From GWB1-38-13 sp964488535 (GTDB taxonomy: Bacteria > Patescibacteriota > Microgenomatia > UBA8517): a stretch of DNA of 34,886 nt. Of this stretch, positions 15,659-24,556 are shown one piece after another. The position numbers and the translations under genes are program-made. The stretch is from assembly GCA_964488535.1 (NCBI GenBank), contig CAZAUT010000016.1, positions 1-34,886 of the forward strand, written 5' to 3'. Position 1 is the first letter of the stretch; every line of letters starts with the position of its first letter. The notes beneath the pieces are model-generated. The model had not been told where the DNA came from. It ran no database searches and saw only the letters and a list, made by a program, of their open reading frames with translations.

Positions 15659-16282
15659 ATGGCTTTGATAATCTACAAACGACAGCGTCAAATCCTTGAC
15701 TTTATAAAACAACATATACAAATATCGGGTTCTGCACCAACGCTGCGCGAGATAGCAGAATCACTCGGGGTTTCTTCCCTTGCTACGGTTCACGAGCACC
15801 TTATTACTCTTGAAGAAAAAGGTCTTATTAAAAGAAAAACAGGAAAAACCAGAGCAATTAAGTTGATCGAAGAGAATATTAACCTTCAAAGTGAAGGTAT
15901 TGATGTACCTATTCTTGGATTTATTGCAGCTGGATCTCCCATTGAACCTTATACTGACCCATCCGCATCTATGTCAATTCCTCCATCAATGGCATCCGCA
16001 AGCAAAAGAACGTACATTTTAAAAGTTAAAGGGGAATCAATGATTGAGGAGCAAATAAGAGACGGTGACTACGTTGTTGTTGAGCAGGCAGAATCAGCAA
16101 ATAACGGCGATATTGTCGTGGCCCTTCTTGATAACGGTATGGCAACACTCAAAAGATTTTTCAAGGAAACGACTCGTGTCAGACTTGAACCTGCTAATTC
16201 AAACATGAGTCCGATATTTGTTAAAAATGTAAGAATTCAGGGGAAAGTGGTCGGACTGATAAGAAAATACCTCAAAAATTAA
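15659..16282 (+). CDS. lexA: LexA repressor
   Basis: 207 residues, full family length. The N-terminal winged helix (1-70) contains the recognition helix region PTLREIAESLGVSSLATVHEHL. The self-cleavage site is A91-G92 in FIAAGSPIEP. The S24-type latent protease has Ser127 (KGESM) and Lys165 (ATLKRF). In known systems LexA represses repair genes until RecA filaments trigger cleavage; its position diverging from uvrB fits SOS control, though the operator is not identified here. The only gene in the 7-24 kb stretch on the plus strand. No Shine-Dalgarno; the upstream sequence is the pyrimidine repeat. Confidence 0.96.
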   Translation: MALIIYKRQRQILDFIKQHIQISGSAPTLREIAESLGVSSLATVHEHLITLEEKGLIKRKTGKTRAIKLIEENINLQSEGIDVPILGFIAAGSPIEPYTDPSASMSIPPSMASASKRTYILKVKGESMIEEQIRDGDYVVVEQAESANNGDIVVALLDNGMATLKRFFKETTRVRLEPANSNMSPIFVKNVRIQGKVVGLIRKYLKN

Positions 16283-16291
16283 ATTGTTTTT

Positions 16292-16333
16292 AGTTAATTG
16301 GTTACTTAGTCAACCTAAATATCTTAATTAACT
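16292..16333. repeat. Inverted repeat between convergent lexA and dedA
   Basis: AGTTAATT (16292-16299) is mirrored by AATTAACT (16326-16333), and inside it GGTT (16300-16303 region) by AACC (16312-16315). The left arm reads AGTTAATTGGTTACTTAG, the same TTACTT word family as the uvrB-uvrA gap. The site lies between two convergent stops, so it may also end transcription, but there is no T tract. Confidence 0.5.
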
Positions 16334-16968
16334 TATTCCCTCTTTCTTTTTGTTTTCAAAATCTCCACTACTACCGGTACGACGGAAACGAGTACGACAA
16401 CAATAATCGCCAATTCAAAATTTTCTTTAACGAAAGGAATATTTCCAAAAAAATATCCCAATAAAAGAAAAAGTCCGACCCATAAAAAACCACCGGCAAC
16501 ATTATATGAAAGGAATTTCTTATAATCCATTACTCCAATTCCGGCTACAAAAGGTGCAAATGTCCTTACTATGGGGATAAACCGGGCTAAAACTATCGTA
16601 ATACCGCCGTGTTTTTTGTAAAATGTTTTTGTTTTTTCCAGATGTTCTTTTTTGATAAATTTGCTATCTCTTTCAAAGATTTTAGGGCCTATCCTGTGTC
16701 CAATCCAGTAATTTACTGTATCTCCAAGTACGGCAGCAATAAACAGTATTAAAAATAATGAAAATACATCAAAGGTTCCGACAGCCGAGAAAGCTCCTGC
16801 AGCGAATATAATTGAGTCTCCAGGCAAAAAGGGTGTGACAACAAATCCTGTTTCCATAAATATTATGAGAAAAAGAACCGCGTATGAAAAAAAACCGAAT
16901 TTCTCAATAATGATCTGAAGATACTTATCAAGATGGAGAAAAAAAGATAATATTTCACTTATATTCAT
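16333..16968 (-). CDS. DedA-family membrane protein
   Basis: 211 residues with about five hydrophobic segments and the DedA/SNARE-associated (VTT) core: FMETGFVVTPFLPGDSIIF, then the conserved ARFIPIVRTFAPFVAGIGVM amphipathic stretch, and GGFLWVGLFLLLGYFFG. DedA proteins act in the cytoplasmic membrane and include undecaprenyl-phosphate and phospholipid flippases or transporters; which substrate applies here is unknown. Its ATG overlaps the eno stop by four bases, so it is the last gene of the ppsA-eno-dedA unit. Confidence 0.9.
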   Translation of the reverse strand: MNISEILSFFLHLDKYLQIIIEKFGFFSYAVLFLIIFMETGFVVTPFLPGDSIIFAAGAFSAVGTFDVFSLFLILFIAAVLGDTVNYWIGHRIGPKIFERDSKFIKKEHLEKTKTFYKKHGGITIVLARFIPIVRTFAPFVAGIGVMDYKKFLSYNVAGGFLWVGLFLLLGYFFGNIPFVKENFELAIIVVVLVSVVPVVVEILKTKRKRE

Positions 16969-18236
16969 ATCTGCCTGAAGTTAAGTTCGCTTTCTATAGC
17001 AAGAAGTCTATTATATTTAGCAACCCTTTCTCCCCTTGCGGGTGCCCCAAACTTTACATAATTGGACCCGATTCCGCAGGCAAAATCTGCAATAAACCAG
17101 TCGTTTGTTTCACCGGATCTGTGCGAGACTATTGTTTTCCATCCGGCACTACGCGCAAGTTTAATTACATTTATCGTTTCTGTGACCGTTCCTATCTGAT
17201 TAGGTTTGACTAGTATTGTATCGCACGCCTTCTCTTTTATGGCTTTCTGAACCCTGTCGGGATTTGTAGCTAAAAGGTCATCGCCGACAATCAGAACCTG
17301 TCCCTGCATCTCGGCGTAGATTTTTTTCCAGCTCTCCCACGCTTCTTCATGAAACATATCCTCGATAAGGGCTAGATGATACAGTGAATTTATATTTTTG
17401 TAATAATCAAGAAGCTCGGTATCTCTTAATGGAGTTGATTTGTCACGTATAGTATAAGTACCGTTCTTATAAAATATTGAGGCAGCAACATCCAAACCTA
17501 AAAAGACGTCCAACCCCAATTGGTATGTACTTTCTTTAATAGATTCAACAAGTATCTCAAGTGCATCAGCGTTTGTAAAAAGATTTGGGGCATAACCACC
17601 CTCATGACCAACTGAATGAATAGCACCCCGTCTTTTTAGGTTTTCGCCTATTGTAATATATATTTCTACACCCATTCTTATTGAATCACTGAATTTTTTT
17701 GAAGTAGCAGGAATAACATGGAATTCCTGGAAATCAAGATTTCCTGCCCCATGTACACCACCATTAATCATATTAAATAATGGAGTAGGAACTTTAATTT
17801 CGGATGTTACACCGTTACTTTTGGCTATCTGATTTACATATTTGTACAAGGGCATTGATGATGATGCAGCACCGGCTTTTACACAAGCCATGGAAACTGA
17901 CAATATTGCGTTTGCTCCGTATTTTGACTTGTTTTTGGTTCCATCGAGGGCTATCATTTTTTTATCAATTTCTATTTGGTTAGCCGTATCCATTCCGGTC
18001 AATGCGGGCCCGATGAACGAATTTACATTATTGACCGCCTTAAGTACACCCTTTCCATGAAAACGTTGAGGATCATTGTCGCGAAGTTCAAGAGATTCCG
18101 ATGTTCCTGTTGATGTACCGGAAGGTACGGATGAAACCGAAAGATAGCCTCCATCAGTCTGACAACAAGTCTCGACAGTTGGAATTCCTCTGGAATCAAG
18201 TATTTCACGAGCCCATATCTTACTGATTTTCGCCAT
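16965..18236 (-). CDS. eno: Enolase
   Basis: 423 residues, normal length. Converts 2-phosphoglycerate to phosphoenolpyruvate. Key motifs are HEGGYAPN (general acid region), GLDVAASIFY, IEDMFHEEAW and VGDDLL (the three magnesium ligands D, E and D), VKPNQIGTVTETI (catalytic Lys), and SHRSGETNDWFIADFACGIGSNYVKFGAP. The usual SHRSGET-x-D-T/S-F reads NDWF here, a mild change at the end of the active-site loop. It begins one base after the ppsA stop, so the two are co-transcribed, giving consecutive steps around phosphoenolpyruvate. Confidence 0.97.
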   Translation of the reverse strand: MAKISKIWAREILDSRGIPTVETCCQTDGGYLSVSSVPSGTSTGTSESLELRDNDPQRFHGKGVLKAVNNVNSFIGPALTGMDTANQIEIDKKMIALDGTKNKSKYGANAILSVSMACVKAGAASSSMPLYKYVNQIAKSNGVTSEIKVPTPLFNMINGGVHGAGNLDFQEFHVIPATSKKFSDSIRMGVEIYITIGENLKRRGAIHSVGHEGGYAPNLFTNADALEILVESIKESTYQLGLDVFLGLDVAASIFYKNGTYTIRDKSTPLRDTELLDYYKNINSLYHLALIEDMFHEEAWESWKKIYAEMQGQVLIVGDDLLATNPDRVQKAIKEKACDTILVKPNQIGTVTETINVIKLARSAGWKTIVSHRSGETNDWFIADFACGIGSNYVKFGAPARGERVAKYNRLLAIESELNFRQI

Positions 18237-18237
18237 A

Positions 18238-20532
18238 TTATTTCATTCTACCATGAGCAATATCACTCTCTGCAAGTTTGATAACTCCGCGTACGCGATC
18301 TATTGCATCCGGATTAACGGACATGCTTGTTACTCCATATTTTACGAGTTTTCTTACAAAATCATCATATGTTGACGGAGCCTGGCCGCAAATAGAGGAC
18401 GTGACTTTTGCTGCATTACAGTGTTTGATTACTCTTCTTAACGACCACATTACAGCAGGAGACCTTTCGTCAAAAGAGTTTGCTACTTCCGCATTATCCC
18501 TATCTGTTCCTGTAACAAGCATTGTAAGATCGTTTGATCCGATAGAAACACCATCAATTCCTATCTTTATGAATTCGTCTATCATAATCACGTTAATTGG
18601 AATTTCTACCATCATCCAGAATTTAAATGTTGGATCTTCGAAGAATCCCTCTACAGCCACAAGGCGTCTTACTTTTCTTAGCTCCTCGGGAGATCTAACA
18701 AAAGGAATCATCAGCATCAAATTATTATATTTTTTTCTAACGTGTTTTATAGCTTGAAGTTCAAGATTAAAAACCTCAGGATGGGAAATATATCTATAAG
18801 CACCGCGAAAGCCAAGCATAGGATTAGCCTCATTAGGTTCCCATTTATCACCACCGGGTAGTGACCTGTATTCGTTGGTTTTAAAATCGGTTGCTCTATA
18901 GACAACAGGTCTTGGGTAAAAAGATTTTGTAAATATTTCCAGTCCATTTTCAAGTTTTTCAATAAATTCCTGTTGCTTTTTTTGCTGAATAGCTTCCTTG
19001 GGATGTATTCCGATGTTCGCTATCATAAACTCTGCCCTCAATAATCCGACACCTTCAGTGTAAAGCTTTGCGACCTCTTTAGCCCTTTCAGGCTCAGCCA
19101 GGTTGACATATAATTTGGTAGCAGTTTTTACATCCTCGTTAACCGCTTCTTTTTTAACTTCGTGTATTTTTGCTGTTTTAATTTTACCTCCCAAAAATAC
19201 CATACCTTTGCTTCCGTCAACAGTAACCACCTGGCCTTCCTTCAATGTTTTAGTGGCAGTTTTACTTCCTACTACACAGGGAATACCCAATTCCCTCGAT
19301 ACTATGGCAGCGTGGGAAGTCAGACCGCCTTCATCGGTTACAATTGCGACGGCTTTTTTCATCGCAGGAACATAGTCTGGGGAGGTCATTTTTGCAACCA
19401 GTATGTCACCGATCTTTACTTTTGCAATTTCCTTTGGACTCTGGAGTATCTTTACTATACCTGTTCCAATTCCGGGACTGGCAGCTGCACCGCTTAATAT
19501 CGGTGTGTCATTCGCGTTCTCGTCTTTAATAAGACTAGATGCCGTTTTCTTTTTATCAACACCTTCTATTGTAGTCACCGGCCGTGTCTGAACAATATAA
19601 AGTTTCCCTTTTTCGTAAGCCCATTCAGAATCCTGAGGGAAATAATAGTGCTTTTGAAGAGCGTCGGAAATTCGGGCAAGTTTGATAATGTCCTGATCGG
19701 ATATTTTTTGTTTATCTATAAGTTTTTTCGGGACTTCTCTTTCCACGGTAGTACCGCTTTTTCTTGTTAACATAACTTTCTGGTCTGATATTTCTTTTGA
19801 TAGAATAGAAAAAGTTTCTTTTTGTACAATATAGGTATCCGGCACAACAGATCCCTGAACGATCATTTCGCCAAGACCCCACACAGATTCGATAACAATT
19901 CTGTCTTTTTCATTTGTTACAGGATTTATCGAAAACATTACACCGGAAACTTCCGACTGCACCATTTTTTGTACAATAACCGATATTTTTACTTTCTCAT
20001 GCGGTATTTTGTTTTGTGCTCGGTAAAATATAGCTCTTGGCGTAAAAAGTGATGCCCAGCATTCACGAACCGATATTAATAGATTGTTTGGTCCCTTTAT
20101 ATTAAGAAATGTCGCTTGTTGTCCGGCAAAAGACATTCCCGGCAGATCTTCTGCGGTAGCGGATGATCTCACAGCTACGAGCGCATTTGAGAAATGTCCG
20201 GATAATTTTTTGTAGTATCTTACGATATCTGAAGAAACTTCAATCGGTATACGGCTTTCTATTACAATCTTTTGGATTTTACGTGAGGCTAAATTCAGTT
20301 GTTCAGGATCATTGACATCAACCTGCTTTAAGAAATCGTTTATAACATTTACAATATTATTGTGCTTAAGAAATTCATCGTAAGATATGGTCGTAACGGC
20401 AAATCCGTTTGGAACGGGAAAAACAGCTTTAGTCATCTCTCCCAAATTTGCACCCTTACCTCCAACCAAAGCAATATCGTGTTTGTCAATGTCTTTGAAG
20501 AATAAATTGTATTTTTGGGCAGCATCGCTCAT
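18238..20532 (-). CDS. ppsA: Phosphoenolpyruvate synthase (pyruvate, water dikinase)
   Basis: 764 residues, close to the usual 790. It interconverts pyruvate + ATP and phosphoenolpyruvate + AMP + phosphate. The order is an ATP-binding domain (GGKGANLGEM near 24, VAVRSSATAEDLPGMSFAGQ near 120-138, EWAYEKGKLYIVQTRP near 303-318), a swivelling domain with phospho-His407 (EGGLTSHAAIVSRELGIPCV), and a C-terminal PEP-binding barrel (GSNDLTMLVTGTDRDN, catalytic Cys715 in SSICGQAPS). The spacing to eno (one base) supports a gluconeogenic or glycolytic module. In such reduced genomes it may stand in for pyruvate kinase, which is an inference. Confidence 0.95.
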   Translation of the reverse strand: MSDAAQKYNLFFKDIDKHDIALVGGKGANLGEMTKAVFPVPNGFAVTTISYDEFLKHNNIVNVINDFLKQVDVNDPEQLNLASRKIQKIVIESRIPIEVSSDIVRYYKKLSGHFSNALVAVRSSATAEDLPGMSFAGQQATFLNIKGPNNLLISVRECWASLFTPRAIFYRAQNKIPHEKVKISVIVQKMVQSEVSGVMFSINPVTNEKDRIVIESVWGLGEMIVQGSVVPDTYIVQKETFSILSKEISDQKVMLTRKSGTTVEREVPKKLIDKQKISDQDIIKLARISDALQKHYYFPQDSEWAYEKGKLYIVQTRPVTTIEGVDKKKTASSLIKDENANDTPILSGAAASPGIGTGIVKILQSPKEIAKVKIGDILVAKMTSPDYVPAMKKAVAIVTDEGGLTSHAAIVSRELGIPCVVGSKTATKTLKEGQVVTVDGSKGMVFLGGKIKTAKIHEVKKEAVNEDVKTATKLYVNLAEPERAKEVAKLYTEGVGLLRAEFMIANIGIHPKEAIQQKKQQEFIEKLENGLEIFTKSFYPRPVVYRATDFKTNEYRSLPGGDKWEPNEANPMLGFRGAYRYISHPEVFNLELQAIKHVRKKYNNLMLMIPFVRSPEELRKVRRLVAVEGFFEDPTFKFWMMVEIPINVIMIDEFIKIGIDGVSIGSNDLTMLVTGTDRDNAEVANSFDERSPAVMWSLRRVIKHCNAAKVTSSICGQAPSTYDDFVRKLVKYGVTSMSVNPDAIDRVRGVIKLAESDIAHGRMK

Positions 20533-20541
20533 ACTCTATTA

Positions 20542-20570
20542 ATCGTAAAGGGAATGAAGTAGAAGGTCAA
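20542..20570 (-). promoter_or_regulatory. ppsA promoter
   Basis: TTGACC (20570-20565), a 17-base spacer and TACGAT (20547-20542) on the minus strand. The ATG follows nine bases later, leaving a leader of two bases or less and no Shine-Dalgarno. Confidence 0.55.
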
Positions 20571-20610
20571 GAAGAGAAATAAGTTATAAATTAAACTAAT
20601 CAACATTCAA

Positions 20611-20764
20611 ACCCTAAATCCTAAACTCTAAATTCTAATCAATACTAAAATTAAAAATACAAATGTTTTAAACATTAGAAATTTGAATTTTGAATTTATT
20701 TAGAATTTAGATATTAGAGTTTAGTGTTTAACTAAATTCTTTAATATTTAGAAATAAGAAATTA
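20611..20764. repeat. Inverted TTTAG-word array
   Basis: The left half has CTAAATCCTAAACTCTAAATTCTAA-type words; the right half has the complement, TTTAGAATTTAGATATTAGAG and TTTAGTG. A 7-base perfect palindrome about an odd centre (AATGTTT-T-AAACATT, 20662-20676) sits between. The array separates the isomerase gene from ppsA. The right end overlaps the last bases before the isomerase stop. It belongs to the same word family as the repeat at 1723. Confidence 0.7.
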
Positions 20765-20767
20765 TTT

Positions 20768-21847
20768 TTATTTACCAAGCGGTTGGCCTAGTTGAGTTTT
20801 GAAGTAATCAACCCAGGGAATGGGTGCGGGATCTTGCTCGTAGAGCATTGAAAGATAAAAGTTTAAAAATCCTGTGTATTGTATCACTTCAAAGACCTGT
20901 GAGAGTTTATCGTTTGATTGCGCCTTTAATGAAGAGTGGGGAATATTATTTTGCGATACAACGTCCTTCGTTATTTCAAAACGACGTCTTATTTTGTCGC
21001 TGTAAAGATCGGAATCGATAAAAATGAAGTAAAGATTGTCCTTATTTGTTGCAGGATGTTTGAGACCCTCCATCAAGTGGTGGTTCAGTTCAGGTATTAC
21101 GAAATCAAATGAAAAATTCTTAGCGTTTTCGTTATGCTGATTGTTGGCGGTATGGGCGGCACCTACTAAATGCTGGGCGGAAACATAAATCAATATTTTA
21201 TTCTTAATGGCCATTGCAGTTGATAACGCGGGGTTGTCGGATGTATTTTCAATAATATTATGATCACGGATTTTTCTTGCTGCGTCTGCAGCTTTATCAA
21301 TATCGGATTTTTCAATATTGAATAAGCCGGTTTTGCTTGCCATCACCAGTTGGCCGATGATGGAGTAACCTATTGCAAGTCGGGGCTGATTTGAGGGATT
21401 GTATTTCGGATCAATTTGATAGTAGGGAACATTATGCTCTTTAGCAAGATCGATCAAAGTATTTCCTGAGGCGATTGCCATCCATTTGCACTTTTTTTCT
21501 ATTGCTTCTTTTGTGACCTGAATCGGTTCTTCGGTTTCACCCGAATATGCGGATGAAATTAATAATGTATGTATGCCGGCAAATCCGGGGAGATGGTAGT
21601 CATTAATACGGTAGAAAGGGTATTTTAAAGTATCGACATATAACGACTCGATGACTCTCGCCCCAAGCCCTGAACCCCCCATCCCGCACATAACCACGTT
21701 GTCAATATCATGATAGTAATCCGGTACATCGATTTTGCTTGCATCCTCCCATGCATGGAGGCATTGATCGGATAAAGATACGACAGATCCGTATACATTT
21801 TGCGTATCGTATTTTTTTATTGCTTCTTGCAGGTCAATATTGTTCAT
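20768..21847 (-). CDS. Bifunctional phosphoglucose/phosphomannose isomerase
   Basis: 359 residues. An N-terminal SIS sugar-phosphate domain has VVMCGMGGSGLGARVIESL (about 51-69) and SSAYSGETEEPIQ, where the serines bind the phosphate. The C-terminal domain carries HNENAKNFSFDFVIPELNHH, with the catalytic Glu and His typical of the archaeal/bacterial dual-specific family rather than classical Pgi. It interconverts glucose-6-P or mannose-6-P with fructose-6-P. It lies 11 bases after the phosphohexomutase gene on the same strand, so the pair can supply sugar-1-phosphates for surface polysaccharides or glycoproteins. Confidence 0.92.
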   Translation of the reverse strand: MNNIDLQEAIKKYDTQNVYGSVVSLSDQCLHAWEDASKIDVPDYYHDIDNVVMCGMGGSGLGARVIESLYVDTLKYPFYRINDYHLPGFAGIHTLLISSAYSGETEEPIQVTKEAIEKKCKWMAIASGNTLIDLAKEHNVPYYQIDPKYNPSNQPRLAIGYSIIGQLVMASKTGLFNIEKSDIDKAADAARKIRDHNIIENTSDNPALSTAMAIKNKILIYVSAQHLVGAAHTANNQHNENAKNFSFDFVIPELNHHLMEGLKHPATNKDNLYFIFIDSDLYSDKIRRRFEITKDVVSQNNIPHSSLKAQSNDKLSQVFEVIQYTGFLNFYLSMLYEQDPAPIPWVDYFKTQLGQPLGK

Positions 21848-21858
21848 TACTTACGATG

Positions 21859-23241
21859 TCATACTTTTTCTTTTCCACCTAATTTTTCTATTTTATTTAT
21901 GAGCATTTTAAGATTTTGTTCGTAAATCAAATCATTGTCAGCTTCTACATTAAGTCTGAGAAGCGGTTCTGTGTTTGATGGGCGAATATTAAACCACCAG
22001 TCTTTAAACCAGACAGAAATTCCATCAAGCCAGTCAATAGATTCTGCTTGATCGGAATACTCTGATTCGATAGATTTCATTATAGTTTCTTTGTCGTCTG
22101 TTATGAAATTAATTTCATTTGTTCTTCCCGTACCCGGATATTTGTCGAACTCATCCAAAAGTTCGGACAATTTCATATTACGTGTTGACATTAGTTCAAT
22201 AACAAGAAGGGCTGCGATAACAGCTGAATCGGCAAAGTAAAAATCTCTAAAGAAGAAATGTCCCGAATGCTCACCGCAAAAAAGTCCGTTATGTTTTCTC
22301 ATATCCTCTTTGATTAAAGTGTGGCCGACTCTCACACGAACTGGTATTCCGTCATTTTTTTTAATTACTTCCGGTACGATTCTCCCGACAACAGCGTTGT
22401 AAAGTATTTTTTCGCCATGATGCTTTTTTAGTAAATTTTCTGCAATAATAGCTGTTATTACGGTACCCGAAAGCGTTCTGCCAAGCTCATCTATCATAAA
22501 TACTCTGTCACCATCTCCGTCAAAAGTAAGACCGACATCCGCTTTTAACTCCTTTACCTTATTTATACAGTCAATTCTGTTTTTTTCTTCAATTGGGCTT
22601 GGAGTATGATTGGGGAAAGTTCCGTCAAGTTCGTAATATAGTCTTGTTACGTTCCAGGGAAGTTTACTTTCGAAGGACGGCATATAGTGACCTGCCATAC
22701 CGTTTCCTGTGTCGGATACGACTGATATTGGTTTCATTTTTTCCAAATCAATAAATGAAAGAACTTTATTGACATATTCATCCAGAAAAACTCTTTTTGT
22801 AATTTTTCCCTTAATTTCAGATAGGTTTTTTAAGTTCTTATCTGAAACTGCAAGATCTCTAATATCATAAATACCATTCCTGCCGCTTACAGGTACCGCA
22901 CCTTTTTTTACAATTTTCATACCGTTATACTCAGGCGGATTGTGTGAAGCCGATATATTTACAGCTATGTCTTCAGGATATTTTCCTGCAGCGTAATAGA
23001 GCATGTCTGTAGACGTTAAACCCAGATCAACAATATCAACGCCAAGGGAGACAGCCTCTTCAATAAATGCATTATGAAACTGTGGAGAAGTTACCCTCAT
23101 GTCATGGCCTACCTGGATACTTTTTGGTTTTAAATGATAAATTATTGCCTGGGTAATCCTACGAAGTCCTTCTTCGTCAAGTTCTGTTGGTACAACCGCC
23201 CGAATATCGTAATCTCTGAATATTTTTGGGTCAATTATCAT
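21859..23241 (-). CDS. Phosphomannomutase/phosphoglucomutase
   Basis: 460 residues, the usual length for the alpha-D-phosphohexomutase family. Active phosphoserine is in NISASHNPPEYNGMK; the metal loop is TFDGDGDRVFMID; the sugar-binding loop is CGEHSGHFFF; and the phosphate-binding end is IRPSNTEPLLRLNVEA. The start MIIDPKIFRDYDIRAVVP is canonical (FREYDIRG-like). It exchanges hexose 6- and 1-phosphates. It starts eight bases after the holA-like stop, without a Shine-Dalgarno, implying one transcript holA-pgm-pgi. ManB- and Pgm-type specificity cannot be separated by eye. Confidence 0.93.
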   Translation of the reverse strand: MIIDPKIFRDYDIRAVVPTELDEEGLRRITQAIIYHLKPKSIQVGHDMRVTSPQFHNAFIEEAVSLGVDIVDLGLTSTDMLYYAAGKYPEDIAVNISASHNPPEYNGMKIVKKGAVPVSGRNGIYDIRDLAVSDKNLKNLSEIKGKITKRVFLDEYVNKVLSFIDLEKMKPISVVSDTGNGMAGHYMPSFESKLPWNVTRLYYELDGTFPNHTPSPIEEKNRIDCINKVKELKADVGLTFDGDGDRVFMIDELGRTLSGTVITAIIAENLLKKHHGEKILYNAVVGRIVPEVIKKNDGIPVRVRVGHTLIKEDMRKHNGLFCGEHSGHFFFRDFYFADSAVIAALLVIELMSTRNMKLSELLDEFDKYPGTGRTNEINFITDDKETIMKSIESEYSDQAESIDWLDGISVWFKDWWFNIRPSNTEPLLRLNVEADNDLIYEQNLKMLINKIEKLGGKEKV

Positions 23242-23249
23242 ATCGTTAG

Positions 23250-23918
23250 TTATTCTAACTTTCTAACAATATATAAATCAAGTTCGTCTTTTAGATCGGA
23301 AGATGATGATTTGACCTTTAGGTCAATCTCGGCCAGTTCGCCAATTACTTCTTTGATCTTATTTTTACCGAATTTTTCGGCTTGATGTTTGATATTGGAA
23401 AGCCGCCATGTTGGATACGGTAAAGGTTTATCTGAATACAATACCAAAAACATATCTCTTATTTGCCCGGACAGAATGGAAAATATCATTTCGGGGGGGT
23501 CGGTTTCAACGCTCTTATGAAAATACATCAAACAATTTTTAACATTACCCGGAAAAAAACTGTCGATGAATTTCCAGAGGAATTTTGAGAGTTTATATTG
23601 TTCATTTTTCTTGACGTTTTTGAGTTTTTTAATAAATGTAACGGGAATTATTCCGGTGTGATAAATAATCACTTCGGCTTCTTCCTTGCTTGTATTTAAT
23701 AACTCAATCGCTTGATCACCTAATAACTTATAATCCTTTAATATCACCAATCTCCTACCTCCAAACAAACTACTCGATCGTAACATATCGGAAACATTAC
23801 TGTTCTTGTCTGAAATTTCAACAACCTCCCACCCCTTGTTTCTACCTTTATTTACATATTCCTGCAACTTCTCGTAAGAGGCCAGATGATTCTCTCCGTG
23901 AATAAAATAAAGATTCAT
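23250..23918 (-). CDS. holA: DNA polymerase III subunit delta, short form
   Basis: 222 residues from ATG 23918 (MNLYFIHGENHLASYEKL), versus about 330-345 for typical HolA. Delta opens the sliding clamp in the clamp loader. Family signs are the opening YFIHGEN, SSLFGGRRLVILKDY after the first helix pair, LNTSKEEAEVIIYHTG, and the C-terminal collar region (IFSILSGQIRDMFLVLYS ... WRLSNIKHQAEKFGKNKIKEVIGELAEIDLKVKSS). The shortening is in the middle, where domain 2 should be. The start at 23945 is rejected because it lies within the tandem repeat upstream. Identification as delta is good but not certain. Confidence 0.75.
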   Translation of the reverse strand: MNLYFIHGENHLASYEKLQEYVNKGRNKGWEVVEISDKNSNVSDMLRSSSLFGGRRLVILKDYKLLGDQAIELLNTSKEEAEVIIYHTGIIPVTFIKKLKNVKKNEQYKLSKFLWKFIDSFFPGNVKNCLMYFHKSVETDPPEMIFSILSGQIRDMFLVLYSDKPLPYPTWRLSNIKHQAEKFGKNKIKEVIGELAEIDLKVKSSSSDLKDELDLYIVRKLE

Positions 23919-23923
23919 GATTA

Positions 23924-24023
23924 AATAATTACCAATGAGCACCAATAATTACCAATGAACACCAATTACCAATAATTTACTATTAAATTCCTTTTATTGG
24001 AAATTTGTATTTATTTGTATTTA
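23924..24023. repeat. 20-base tandem repeat and decamer repeat
   Basis: AATAATTACCAATGAGCACC (23924-23943) is repeated at 23944-23963 with one change (GAG to GAA) and partly again to 23980. CCAATAA (23969-23975) faces TTATTGG (23994-24000). TTTGTATTTA then occurs twice in tandem at 24004-24023. The array fills the gap upstream of the holA-like gene. Confidence 0.82.
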
Positions 24024-24037
24024 TTAGAATTTTGTAC

Positions 24038-24556
24038 TTATTTTTTACTATTTATCCTTGCTTGTCTGATCAGCTTATCCACCTTACTCTTGAAATTTCT
24101 TTTTCCCCGTCTTATGTGCGGAATTAGACTTCCCGAAAAATTATTTGGAATGTGGGCAAGCTCATGAAGAAGTACCTCATCTTTTTTATCACGAGAGAGT
24201 TTATCGTATTTTTCTGTCAATACTTCGATTATATAGTGCGGTTTATGTTCAATTGCCAGCTGCCATATTTTGGAAAGCCCCCAAATTCTTGCATATGCCC
24301 TGGCTTTTGAATCGTACGAACGCATTACTGTAATGTCGTCAATGTTGTGTGGCAGTCCCGATGAAGCAATCAGGCGCTTAACATCTTTGGCTACCAAAGC
24401 ATCTTTTTCCCACAAAACAGAAGTACGTCTTCTCGTTATTGTCTTTCGCGCCCTTGTAATATTTATGTACTTTAAACTCTTGTATTGACTAATATCCTCT
24501 ATTTTTTTTCCTTTAATCCTAAACTTTAAATATTTCAGCACCTTCTTTAATTTCAT
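24038..24556 (-). CDS. Putative zinc metallopeptidase (HELAH)
   Basis: 172 residues from ATG 24556. The catalytic motif is EVLLHELAHIPNNFSGSLIPH: HExxH with a downstream His/Arg-rich turn, as in the small 'putative metallopeptidase' family known from phages, archaea and candidate-phyla bacteria (from memory). No signal peptide or membrane helix is seen; the first 50 residues are very basic (RIKGKK, RARKTITRRRTS), suggesting nucleic-acid or ribosome contact. The start is set by AGGAG six bases before the ATG. It overlaps the end of the EF-Tu-like gene by 38 bases, so the two are coupled. The substrate is unknown. Confidence 0.75.
   Translation of the reverse strand: MKLKKVLKYLKFRIKGKKIEDISQYKSLKYINITRARKTITRRRTSVLWEKDALVAKDVKRLIASSGLPHNIDDITVMRSYDSKARAYARIWGLSKIWQLAIEHKPHYIIEVLTEKYDKLSRDKKDEVLLHELAHIPNNFSGSLIPHIRRGKRNFKSKVDKLIRQARINSKK

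Noticed and set aside
20611..20764. Hidden gene or RNA in the isomerase-ppsA gap
   Set aside because: All frames are stop-rich, and the sequence is explained by the repeated TTTAG words.
23924..24023. CRISPR array
   Set aside because: The 20-base units are directly adjacent with no spacers, there are only two full copies, and no cas gene is nearby.
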